NCBI GenBank assembly: GCA_020434585.1
Contig: JAGRAN010000036.1
Location: forward strand, 1-46,511
Reading direction: 5' to 3'
Source: Bdellovibrionales bacterium
Lineage (GTDB): Bacteria; Bdellovibrionota_C; UBA2361; SZUA-149; JAGRAN01
Length of the DNA: 46,511 nucleotides
Shown: positions 25,770 through 34,036 of the stretch, in pieces
Position numbering within the stretch: position 1 is the stretch's first letter
How the letters are laid out: every line of letters begins with the position of its first letter
The notes under the pieces: model-generated
What the model saw: the letters and a program-made list of their open reading frames with translations, nothing else
The model's database searches: none
What the model was told of the DNA's origin: nothing
Position numbers and translations under genes: made by a program

Positions 25770-26242
25770 ATCGCGCTCACAAATTTATTTTTAAAATTTT
25801 CGTTGGCTTACCTGCGTCTACAACGAATTCTTCTACCCCCTGTTATGAAAGAACAACCGCCCATGGTGCGCCTAAGGATAACGGCCAATCTCAAAAATAA
25901 ATTAAGCGTTGTGTTTGCTTACACTTAAGGGTTCATACTAGCCATGCAGTCGGTATATTCCCTCATTGAGGTAAGCATATGTAATAATTGAGGAAAAGGC
26001 ACCCCGTTCGTCCAGGGGACACCCGACAATATTGCTAATGATTATATAAGGAGAAATTGGTAAAGATTAGGGTGACTTTTGACCGACGTACTGCATAACA
26101 CAGATCGTTATCATAGATGTGCTTGCGCGGAGCTGGCCGCGTGGCCAAATAGGTATAATATTAGGCGAAATCAAACGAGTACATTCACAGAGGGTAGGGG
26201 CAGGCTGGTTATTTTAGCCCAGCAGGTTTAGCAGGTTGCACG
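25770..26242. promoter_or_regulatory. Divergent control region of the two T4SS transcription units
   Basis: 473 bp without a credible gene between the minus-strand T4SS operon and the plus-strand gene pair. Towards the right a perfect TATAAT lies at 26154-26159, about 85 bp before the GTG start at 26243; I see no good -35 at 16-18 bp from it, so it may need an activator. AAGGAG at 26048-26053 precedes only a 13-codon TTG frame. The left part (25880-25990) is AT-rich. Both T4SS halves could be co-regulated from here. Confidence 0.4.
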
Positions 26243-28456
26243 GTGTCGTACGACTATTCGAAGAGAATATTACAGTTAAGACAGCAGACCGACGAGGAGC
26301 GGGCGGGTCGTTGGACTTTTGCTCGATCGTTCTTCATTGCCTGCACTCTTATCGCGGTGCTATTCGTCGCTCTGCGCTTCGTCGCTCCCTCAGATGCCGT
26401 CTACGTAGACCAAACTGGCCAAACTTCCGGATTAGATGGCGTAGCCGACCGTCTGCGCACTGACCAGCAAGCACCTGAAGAGCCAGTGAAACGCTCATGG
26501 CAGGAGCGAACTAAGCTTGAAATTCAAGAACGCTACGAGTGGCTGAGCAGCGCTATCTTTGGCGACTCCCAAGCACAGAATTACTTGGCTTATTCGGAAT
26601 GGGTTATCGACTTGGTTGTTGGTAGCAATCCGCCGATTGAGCCTGAGAGTATGTTTGACATGGCTGGCTGGGTGCAGGCAGTTCGATATGCGTTCGCCGG
26701 CGCACTGCTCAGAATCGGGTTTCTGTTTATCGGATATTGGAAGCTTTGGATAATTGCAGTGGTTGTCTCTTACTTCGGAGCACGGCGAATTTTTAAGCCG
26801 ACGCCGACGGACGATATGCTTGGAATTTGTAACCCGGGAAAGGGGCCTTATTACTCCGGGATATGGGGCAAATTGAAGCCGAACAACAGCTTTAGCGGGA
26901 CGGACTTTGCTTGTCCGAGTCTGGCGTGCCCCAATATGGTTCAGAAAACCGTCGTCGCGAAGCACAAGGCGTACTCGGTGCTAAAGCAGTACGGTGCGAG
27001 CAACGAAACGAATATCGGATTATTGCAAGTCATTTTGGCTTATCCGAAGTATCCAAGCTTTGTCCCAGAGGAGCGATCAGCGGACGAGTCAGTTGATCAA
27101 GATCCGAGCGATGAGGATTTTCAGCCTGTCGGTATTGCTTCGACCGACTGTGCGACTATTGAGCAGGCGGCCTTGTCTAATCTTTCAGCAGCGCTCGAAG
27201 CGCACCAGACGCTGCGGCGCTACAAGGAGATGATTGAGCGCACCGGGAGGCTGGATGACGAGGAAGCGCATTTTCGCCGCCACGATAAGGCGATTAAGCA
27301 TGTAGCCGAGTCTATGTCTCCATTAGGCGCGATTCTGTTGAATGCTTTGACGCCGGGGCAGGCCGAGGCGATTGCGGAGCTTCCGCCGACTGCAATAGCC
27401 ACCGCAGTTTTGGCGATCGAAGCTGGCAAAGTATTGACCTTCGAAGAGATTGAACCGGGAACGTACTCACAAATATCACTGTTCCCGCACCTGCAGGCGC
27501 GAGCTGTTATGCAGTCGATTCCGTCGTATATCCGGGATTACGATGGAGATATGCGCTATCAAATTAGGCAGGCAATTTATGCGTCGCGTCGACACGGCGA
27601 TTTTGGCCGAACGTTTTTACCGATGACGATGCAGGCCCCTAGTCGTGCGCTGCGTGACTGGCTGGAAGTTTTTTATGCTGCTGAAGATGTGCGCCAGGAA
27701 ACGGCCCACCTTGTTGCGCTCGATGCGCACATCGCAGAACTGCATGCAAATTGGCGTAACGAACTATCGAGAAAAATCAAAACGGTGCTTGGAGGAGTGG
27801 GAGTTGAAGAGAAGGACCACTGCACTAGCGTAACTTCCCATCTTTGGCTGGGAGTTCCGTTTAAGTCCGTTGTGCTTATGCCGCTTCGTGGGCTGCTGCG
27901 GGTCGCCTTAAGTGGAATTAGTGATTTTCGACAGAAGCGGATTATCGAGCTTATTGAACTGACCCGATCACGAACTGCGTCGCTCAGCTCATCCGCCGGT
28001 CTCCCCGGTTTTAAACGACAGGCCGAAGAGGTTTCTTCTGGTGGACTCAAAGGAACTGGGGTCACCCGCAAGCTGGCTGACAGCGAAGCTGACCGAGAAA
28101 TTGCAGTTCAGTGGCTTGTCGTTCGCAGGATGCTCACCAAATACAATTGGCTGTCTACCAGGGTGGGTGATGACGCCGTGCCTGTGGATGGAATACTTTT
28201 GGGGATTTTGACGCTGGAGGTTGGCGAGGACCAGCACAGTGAAGTCGTTCCCATGGACGCCCTTGTACCACTTAGACAGCGGAGATTTCAGCAGCTTCTT
28301 GGGGAGGGCTGGGCCAGAGAATATTATGACGACGCTCCTAAGGAACGGGATGTTATAATAGTCACAGAAGTCGAGGAATTCGATGAAGCGGTTCAGCGCA
28401 GGATAAAGGAACTTAGAGATGGGACTTCGAATGTCCCGCCTGCGATTACCGCATAG
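26243..28456 (+). CDS. Large membrane protein paired with the coupling ATPase, possibly DotM-related
   Basis: 737 residues, GTG start. One hydrophobic helix at ~25-46, two more at ~150-182, then a large cytoplasmic part. Cysteines in DFACPSLACPNM (~220) could bind metal. Around residues 425-500 the pattern RQAIYASRRHGDFGRTFLP, then APSRALRDWLEVF and AAEDVRQETAHLVALDAH, resembles the C-terminal core of DotM/IcmP (AR-G motif, R-x-LW, E…H). It is encoded 16 bp upstream of the coupling ATPase, like DotM beside DotL. The protein is about twice DotM's length and the similarity is judged by eye, so the family call is tentative. I found no enzyme motif. Confidence 0.55.
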   Translation: MSYDYSKRILQLRQQTDEERAGRWTFARSFFIACTLIAVLFVALRFVAPSDAVYVDQTGQTSGLDGVADRLRTDQQAPEEPVKRSWQERTKLEIQERYEWLSSAIFGDSQAQNYLAYSEWVIDLVVGSNPPIEPESMFDMAGWVQAVRYAFAGALLRIGFLFIGYWKLWIIAVVVSYFGARRIFKPTPTDDMLGICNPGKGPYYSGIWGKLKPNNSFSGTDFACPSLACPNMVQKTVVAKHKAYSVLKQYGASNETNIGLLQVILAYPKYPSFVPEERSADESVDQDPSDEDFQPVGIASTDCATIEQAALSNLSAALEAHQTLRRYKEMIERTGRLDDEEAHFRRHDKAIKHVAESMSPLGAILLNALTPGQAEAIAELPPTAIATAVLAIEAGKVLTFEEIEPGTYSQISLFPHLQARAVMQSIPSYIRDYDGDMRYQIRQAIYASRRHGDFGRTFLPMTMQAPSRALRDWLEVFYAAEDVRQETAHLVALDAHIAELHANWRNELSRKIKTVLGGVGVEEKDHCTSVTSHLWLGVPFKSVVLMPLRGLLRVALSGISDFRQKRIIELIELTRSRTASLSSSAGLPGFKRQAEEVSSGGLKGTGVTRKLADSEADREIAVQWLVVRRMLTKYNWLSTRVGDDAVPVDGILLGILTLEVGEDQHSEVVPMDALVPLRQRRFQQLLGEGWAREYYDDAPKERDVIIVTEVEEFDEAVQRRIKELRDGTSNVPPAITA

Positions 28457-28472
28457 CTTGGTTTTTTAGTTT

Positions 28473-30848
28473 ATGGCCCGTGATTATCAAAAGGAAAACG
28501 TTCAGAAGGAGCTTGCAAAACGCCAGCGCAATTTAATTGTCGGCGGAACAGCTGTCTTCTTTGCGGCGCCATTTATTGCGTTCATCCTGGGCGGAGGTAT
28601 TTCTCCGACGGGCCTAGGCTTTGCCGGCGGGCTTATTCCTCTGCTTGCGTTGGCCTCCGTCTCTGTCGTTAAAAGCAACGCCGATTGGATCGAAAAGGAA
28701 CGCAACAACGAATCTGAGCGGCGCAGTGGAAAGCCGGTGCTTGGACTGCCACCGCGGCGGACAGCTTTTCAGGAGGCCCTGGACGAGGCCAAAAAACGCA
28801 AAAAGAAAATGATCCATAAGTACCTCGTCGGCTTTGAACTTAACTCCGGAGATCCGCTTTGGGTATCAGATGATGACTTGTGTACTCATGCGGCTGTGTT
28901 TGCAAAAACCGGTGTGGGGAAAACTCTCTGGCTACAAAGCTTGATGTGTCAGCAAATGGCTCGCGGTCGGGCGAGCGGGTTTACCTTCATAGATGCTAAG
29001 CGCGACATGGGCACGCTCGCGGATATAATCATGATGGCACTTCTGACTGGGCGGATTGAAGATGTGATCGTAGTGGATCCCTTCGACCCGGTTTGCTCGT
29101 ATAACTTCGTGTTTACGACTCAGCGGGCCGATGTAAAAGCGCGAAAAGTTTTGCGTTGTGGACTGCCGCCGACATCGGATCAGAGCACCACAAAGCACTA
29201 TGACCGCTTGGCAGCCGATGCTGTTTACCGGGTTGTTCGTGCGATGGAGAGCTTTGGGCTGGCTTGGTCGGTTCGCGATATTGCTGTCGCTCTTTCAGCG
29301 TTTCAGCTTGCTTATCCTCGATTGCGGTCTCTACTGCATGAGAAAGGTTCGAAACAGGCTCTGGTTGAGCTTGGTCACCTTGCTGGAAGCTACAGAACCG
29401 CAAAAGGCAGCCTTGACTCTGCAAGGCTTACTGACAACTTGCGGGGTATTGCATCTGAGCTGCACTCAATCGCGAACTCAGAAGCCGGAGAGATGTTCTG
29501 TGTGCCGCGTGCAGATCTTTCGCTGACTGATGCGATTTTGCGCGGCAAGCTGATCTACTACATGCTGCCCAGATTGGAAGAAGCGGAAAGTGCTGCTCGA
29601 ATGGTTAAGGTCTTTCGTGAAGACCTTGAGGTCTCGATCGGTGAGATCACTTCAAACCGCAACTACACGCTTGAAGATCCTCACATGGTAATTGTCGATG
29701 AGGGTGCGTCTACGTTTGGGCCAACCTGGGCAAACTTATTCGAGCTCGCGCGAAAAGGTAGATTTGCGCTGATGTTCGGTGCGCAGTCGGTTGGCGGCTT
29801 GATGGATACATCGATGGGTCTGTCTGAACAGTTTTACGAACGGGTGATGGCCAACGTAAACCTTAAGGTCATTATGCGTATCGGTGATAACCGAACTGCA
29901 GAAGATATGTCCGAGTGGATCGGCGAGATTAAGACTCAAAAGAAAACTTTAGCCACAGGTCTGACGTCCGGCGTCATGGGTCGCGAAATCACTAAAACGG
30001 TTCAGGTTAACCGCATGAGCAGTGACTCGTTCCGCGACGGTGTCACTTTGTCTGACAACGAAGAAGCCTTGGTTAGTCCCGAAGAACTAAAGCACGAAAT
30101 GTCTGCCGAGAAGGGTCTTGCGTGGTTTGATTTAGGTGACGGTAGGCTGAGAAAAGGCCGTGCGTTATGGTTCAACTCTGATCTTCCCGCCCAGTGGGAG
30201 GGGCGAGAGTATCTCGTTAGATACGAGTCAATCGAAGCGGATGAAATTGGTCTGTCTGAATGGGTAGACGAACATATTCTTTCGGTGGAAGAAGCTGAGA
30301 CCGAGCGTGATGCTCGGCAACTTCAAATGATGAAGAATCAACCTTACGCACCGCCGTCTTCTGCTCCAGCAGCGCCGTCGCAGTCTTCGAGTGATTCAAG
30401 CTCATCGGGTAACGCTAGCCCACAGCAAAAACCGCAAAGTGAAGCTGAGAAACCGGCCGAAGAAGACGAACAAGGTAATTTCCGCTTTAATTTAATGCGT
30501 GGATTTCGCGGTCGTCCTCGTGCCAGAACCTTTGTTGGTGAAACACCCGAGCCGCCCACAGCGGCGAAATCTGAGCCAGCTCAAGCGGAAAATTCAACTC
30601 AAGCCAAACCCGAACCCGTAAGTAGCTCCGACAACACGGATAATGCATCTAAAACTAAGGAGCAGAAAGGCAATAGCGGTAAAAACGTAGGAAAAGACGC
30701 CGCTGAGTCTGCTTCTAACGGGCCTCAGCAGAATTCTCAAGAGCCTGCAGGAAAGCAGTCGGGGAATGCTAAGAGCGCCAAGAAGGGCGGCTTGCGCTTT
30801 GGTAGTAAAGGGGACGTAATAGTTGACGCCGACAAGCAGAACGCTTGA
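28473..30848 (+). CDS. traD: TraD/DotL/VirD4-family T4SS coupling ATPase
   Basis: 791 residues. Two N-terminal hydrophobic helices (~20-68), then a P-loop ATPase with Walker A AVFAKTGVGKTLWL (AKTGVGKT at 144-151) and Walker B HMVIVDEG (404-411), FTFIDAKRDMGTLADII between them, and LFELARKGRFALMFGAQSVG after. Coupling proteins recruit substrates to the channel. The Walker A begins AKTG rather than the usual GTTG/GSTG. The last ~170 residues are Gln/Ser/Pro/Lys-rich and disordered, possibly a docking tail like the DotL C-terminus. Same unit as the upstream 737-residue protein. No relaxase gene lies nearby, so the substrate is unlikely to be a conjugative plasmid encoded here. Confidence 0.9.
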   Translation: MARDYQKENVQKELAKRQRNLIVGGTAVFFAAPFIAFILGGGISPTGLGFAGGLIPLLALASVSVVKSNADWIEKERNNESERRSGKPVLGLPPRRTAFQEALDEAKKRKKKMIHKYLVGFELNSGDPLWVSDDDLCTHAAVFAKTGVGKTLWLQSLMCQQMARGRASGFTFIDAKRDMGTLADIIMMALLTGRIEDVIVVDPFDPVCSYNFVFTTQRADVKARKVLRCGLPPTSDQSTTKHYDRLAADAVYRVVRAMESFGLAWSVRDIAVALSAFQLAYPRLRSLLHEKGSKQALVELGHLAGSYRTAKGSLDSARLTDNLRGIASELHSIANSEAGEMFCVPRADLSLTDAILRGKLIYYMLPRLEEAESAARMVKVFREDLEVSIGEITSNRNYTLEDPHMVIVDEGASTFGPTWANLFELARKGRFALMFGAQSVGGLMDTSMGLSEQFYERVMANVNLKVIMRIGDNRTAEDMSEWIGEIKTQKKTLATGLTSGVMGREITKTVQVNRMSSDSFRDGVTLSDNEEALVSPEELKHEMSAEKGLAWFDLGDGRLRKGRALWFNSDLPAQWEGREYLVRYESIEADEIGLSEWVDEHILSVEEAETERDARQLQMMKNQPYAPPSSAPAAPSQSSSDSSSSGNASPQQKPQSEAEKPAEEDEQGNFRFNLMRGFRGRPRARTFVGETPEPPTAAKSEPAQAENSTQAKPEPVSSSDNTDNASKTKEQKGNSGKNVGKDAAESASNGPQQNSQEPAGKQSGNAKSAKKGGLRFGSKGDVIVDADKQNA

Positions 30849-30907
30849 CTACTTGGGGTAAGATAACGGAGCTTTGTCATTCAATATGGACTGCGCCTTC
30901 GGCGGGC

Positions 30908-30937
30908 TTGAGTGTGTTGCTTTAAGAAGGCTATACT
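30908..30937 (+). promoter_or_regulatory. Candidate sigma-70-type promoter
   Basis: TTGAGT (30908-30913) and TATACT (30932-30937), 18 bp apart, 46 bp before the ATG at 30983. It would give the small gene downstream of the coupling ATPase its own promoter. Confidence 0.45.
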
Positions 30938-30982
30938 CCAAAACCGCTAGTTAAGGTTGGAACGGATTAGGATTTTTCCAGC

Positions 30983-31489
30983 ATGGCAACAATGAATTTT
31001 ATGATTTCCAAGTCCTTCGGTCGGCTGCAGCTGATGCCCGAACCATCAGGACTTAGGATGTATTATGTGCCGGTTGTTAACGGACAGTTGGCTCCGGATT
31101 CTTTGGGCGCTTGCGACTTGCTTGTTCCGATCGAAGCTGTTGGCGGACTTTGGGCGACGGCAAGGGCGTTTCTGTATGGCGTTGAGTCTTTGGATGAGAA
31201 CATCATCCTTCGCGGGTCTGAAGGCGACATTCTAGTAAAGCTGTATCGCGACAAGCCTAAGGGTCCCGGCGGTAGTTTGTCTGGCGAAGAAATCAGTTGG
31301 CTAAGGATTGTATCTGGTCGTAGCGAAGAAGAGCGCCGGCGTATTAAGCTCGGGCCTAGAGACTTGCTGTGTCTTGAGCTTGCATGCAACGGAGTAATGA
31401 TGCTTTGTTCAGCAAACCCTGAAGCCGCTTCTCAATCTAACGGTACGGTTGTTGCGGATTCAGACTCGCATAGCGCTGCATTTGACTAA
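30983..31489 (+). CDS. Hypothetical protein downstream of the coupling ATPase
   Basis: 168 residues, soluble, no signal peptide and no recognised family. It shows alternating strands (LQLMPEPSGLRMYYVPVVNG, RAFLYGVESLDENIILRGSE) and a basic segment SGRSEEERRRIKLGPRDLL. It lies 134 bp after traD on the same strand and may have its own promoter. It ends 4 bp from the end of the convergent TPR gene. Whether it belongs to the T4SS is open. Confidence 0.65.
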   Translation: MATMNFMISKSFGRLQLMPEPSGLRMYYVPVVNGQLAPDSLGACDLLVPIEAVGGLWATARAFLYGVESLDENIILRGSEGDILVKLYRDKPKGPGGSLSGEEISWLRIVSGRSEEERRRIKLGPRDLLCLELACNGVMMLCSANPEAASQSNGTVVADSDSHSAAFD

Positions 31490-31493
31490 GGCG

Positions 31494-32327
31494 TTAGTTT
31501 GCACCGGAGCTGATTTCTTTTCTCAGCACCCCGATTTTACCTAAGAAATCTTCGTCACGCTTGCCGGCTTGTGCGGCTGCTTCGAATTGTTCCAATGCAG
31601 CTTGCTTATTGCCCATGCCTTCATAAGCCACGCCTTTTGTGGTCATGATATCTGAGGTCAACTCTTTGGGCTCGAGCCTATCAAGTAAATCGATCGCTTC
31701 TCGAAACTTATGCTGCACGACTAGCACGCTTGCCAAATTGGAGATGACCCGAGAATCGTCCGGCGAAATCGCGAGGGCACGACGCAACGACTTTTCCGCA
31801 GCGTCCCACTCCTGCACCATGCCGTACAGAGTTCCAAGCCGAAGCAGAGATTTCTCGTAAGAAGCGTCAGCCTGGACGATCTTCTCGTAAGTTTGAATAG
31901 AGTTTCGTAAGTCGCTGTTGGCGAAGTGCGATTCAGCGAGACGGTTTAAGAAAGCGAGGTCATCAGGGGAAATCTCGAGTGCTTGCGTCATAGCCTGAAC
32001 GGCTTTCTCTGGAGTACCTTCGGTTAAATATAGACCGGCCAGGTTATATAAGGCAGTTGTGTTTCTGGGATTGTATTCCAGTGCTTGTTCAATCTTTCGT
32101 TGTCCGGACTCTTTATCTCCCTTCAAGATAAGCTTCACCCCTTCCTCGTTTAGTCTGAAGGAGATCTCTTCCGGTGAGTGGGGCACCTGGCGCATTCCCC
32201 CTGAGAAGGAGGCGTTAGAACGCATGGAAGTAAACTTAGTGTTCGGCACTTGGGCAGAAACTTCACTGCCAGAAAGGATGGCGACGGCAGTCGACACAAA
32301 AAGAGTAGCGAATCCAGTTAGTTTCAT
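31494..32327 (-). CDS. Exported TPR-repeat protein
   Basis: 277 residues. Signal peptide (ATLFVSTAVAILSGSEVSA). At least five tetratricopeptide repeats from ~55 to 265, for example ALEYNPRNTTALYNLAGLYL, ALEISPDDLAFLNRLAESHF, ASYEKSLLRLGTLYGMVQEW and ALAISPDDSRVISNLASVLV. Likely a periplasmic scaffold. No lipobox. Neighbours give no clear role. Confidence 0.85.
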   Translation of the reverse strand: MKLTGFATLFVSTAVAILSGSEVSAQVPNTKFTSMRSNASFSGGMRQVPHSPEEISFRLNEEGVKLILKGDKESGQRKIEQALEYNPRNTTALYNLAGLYLTEGTPEKAVQAMTQALEISPDDLAFLNRLAESHFANSDLRNSIQTYEKIVQADASYEKSLLRLGTLYGMVQEWDAAEKSLRRALAISPDDSRVISNLASVLVVQHKFREAIDLLDRLEPKELTSDIMTTKGVAYEGMGNKQAALEQFEAAAQAGKRDEDFLGKIGVLRKEISSGAN

Positions 32328-32641
32328 CTTGCTCTGCTGATCTGAAAAACACCGATACTTCGGTTCTACAAAAACCCAGGCATTACATCAAGTATAACCC
32401 ACTGAATTATTTTCTGGGCGGCCCCAGTGTATTAAGCGAACCCTCAAGCCAAGCTTTAAGGAACACTAATAGTTCTAGCCAGTTCGACGAGTCTTAGCAA
32501 AGTTTTCTTCAATTCAGGTACTAATGTTCTCGCGCCGAATGTTTGATACGATTAAATCCAGTCATCGAAGAGACTTGCATTTCCTACATTGTGGGTGTTT
32601 CTTGCGATATCCAATTTAGGCGCCCTTTCTTCGGAGTTCGG
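32328..32641. promoter_or_regulatory. Divergent gap between the TPR gene and the menaquinone operon
   Basis: About 310 bp. The ubiE frame is open back to 32543, but that extension is unlike the family and I leave it out. No clear promoter, riboswitch or repeat was seen. Confidence 0.3.
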
Positions 32642-33361
32642 ATGAGTTCTTCCGTTCAAAATATGTTTTCGCGAATAGCACCGCGTTACGACGTTGCTAA
32701 CGACGTATTAAGTTTCGGTGCGCACCGGTATTGGCGTAAAGCTGCCGTCCGCTTGGTCGGAATTAAACCTGGCGCGAGCGTTTTGGACTTGTGCACTGGT
32801 ACGGGTGACCTGGCATTCACGTTTGCGGACAAAGTTGGCAGCGACGGCGATGTCACGGGGTTGGATTTCGTGCCGGAGATGATTGAGCTCGCAAATAAGA
32901 AGCGTTTGGAGAGCTCGTCTAAATTACGAAAGTCGGTGAAGTTTGTTGTTGGAGATGCCCTCGACTTGCCGTTCGCCGATTCAACTTTCGACGTAGTTTC
33001 GATCGCTTTTGGTATCAGAAACGTAGACGACCCACTTAGGTGTTTGAGGGAAATGCGTCGGGTGCTCAAACCAGATGGACGTGCGCTCGTGATAGAGTTT
33101 GGTCAGCCGACTGCGCCGCTATTTGCTCCAGTTTACAGAGTCTACAGCAAGTTTTGGATGCCTATGGTGGGCGGGGTTATTTCTGGAGATCGAGAAGCCT
33201 ATGAATATTTACCTCGGACATCGAAAGAGTTTCCAGCCGGAGATCAATTCGTTGCCCTAATCCGTGAGGCTGGTTTTGCTTCTGCGATGGCAGATGCATA
33301 CATGGGTGGGGTAGCGTATGGGTATGTCGGAGCAAAGTTGGCGGATGGAGCTAAATTATGA
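32642..33361 (+). CDS. ubiE: Demethylmenaquinone methyltransferase (UbiE/MenG)
   Basis: 239 residues from ATG 32642 (a further 33 codons are open upstream but unlike the family). UbiE signatures: VQNMFSRIAPRYDVANDVLS, WRKAAVRL, the SAM site VLDLCTGTGDLAF (residues 47-59), GDALDLPFADSTFDVVSIAF, GIRNVDDPLRCLREMRRVLK and GDREAYEYLPRTSKEFP. It methylates the quinone ring after prenylation, the last step to menaquinone. First gene of the operon; ubiX overlaps its stop by 4 bp. Confidence 0.95.
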   Translation: MSSSVQNMFSRIAPRYDVANDVLSFGAHRYWRKAAVRLVGIKPGASVLDLCTGTGDLAFTFADKVGSDGDVTGLDFVPEMIELANKKRLESSSKLRKSVKFVVGDALDLPFADSTFDVVSIAFGIRNVDDPLRCLREMRRVLKPDGRALVIEFGQPTAPLFAPVYRVYSKFWMPMVGGVISGDREAYEYLPRTSKEFPAGDQFVALIREAGFASAMADAYMGGVAYGYVGAKLADGAKL

Positions 33362-34029
33362 ACTCTTCTCAAACAGCTGCACATCGATGGGTTATTGGAA
33401 TAACTGGTGCGTCCGGAACAGTCTATGCCAGGCGCATGGTGCAAGCCATGCTGGAAAACGAGCCACTGGCTGATTTGCATGTAATTTTTTCGGACGCGGC
33501 GCTGCGTGTTATGCGAGAGGAGGAGGGGATTTCGACCTCGATCAATCGCATTGATGTAGAGAGTTTATTTGGGCCGCTGGCATCTGACAGAATCACCACC
33601 TACAGTAATCGTGATATTGGAGCGTCGATTGCATCAGGGTCGTTCCGGACGCGAGGCATGGTAATTGTTCCATGCAGTATGGCAACGCTTGCAGCGGTAG
33701 CCTGCGGTTACTGCGATAAGCTAATCCACCGTGCGGCAGACGTTGTGCTCAAGGAGCAGCGGCGTCTAATCATCGTTCCCCGCGAAACACCGTTGTCATC
33801 TATTCATTTGGAAAATATGCTTAAGCTTGTCCGGGCCGGGGCAAGTATGGTTCCGGCCATGCCAGGGTTCTACCATCAGCCCGCGTCAATTGAAGAGCTA
33901 GTGGACATGCAGGTAATGAAGATTTTGGATGTGATGGGTTACGAAATTGACTTGGTTCAGCGCTGGAAGGGCGGAAGCCGCTGGCCGCTGGGTCCTGCAG
34001 AGAGTCAGAGCGAGCGCAAACGGAATTAA
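33358..34029 (+). CDS. ubiX: UbiX-family flavin prenyltransferase
   Basis: 223 residues. Flavoprotein (HFCD) fold with WVIGITGASGTVYARRMV at the N-terminus, SGSFRTRGMVIVPCSMATLA (the FMN-contacting SF…MVI.PCS.. loop), CDKLIHRAADVVLKEQRRLI, PRETPLSSIHLENML and MPGFYHQPASIEELV. UbiX makes the prenylated FMN cofactor for UbiD-type decarboxylases. In the futalosine route such a pair decarboxylates the naphthoate intermediate. No UbiD gene is in the window. The start overlaps the ubiE stop (ATGA), with GGAG eight bases upstream. Confidence 0.93.
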   Translation: MNSSQTAAHRWVIGITGASGTVYARRMVQAMLENEPLADLHVIFSDAALRVMREEEGISTSINRIDVESLFGPLASDRITTYSNRDIGASIASGSFRTRGMVIVPCSMATLAAVACGYCDKLIHRAADVVLKEQRRLIIVPRETPLSSIHLENMLKLVRAGASMVPAMPGFYHQPASIEELVDMQVMKILDVMGYEIDLVQRWKGGSRWPLGPAESQSERKRN

Positions 34030-34036
34030 CGCATAA

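Noticed and set aside
26058..26099. 13-codon TTG frame after AAGGAG in the T4SS control region
   Set aside because: A leader peptide is possible, but start and length are too weak to call.
32543..32641. 33-codon extension of UbiE
   Set aside because: UbiE proteins begin close to the VQ-MF motif; GGAG lies before ATG 32642.
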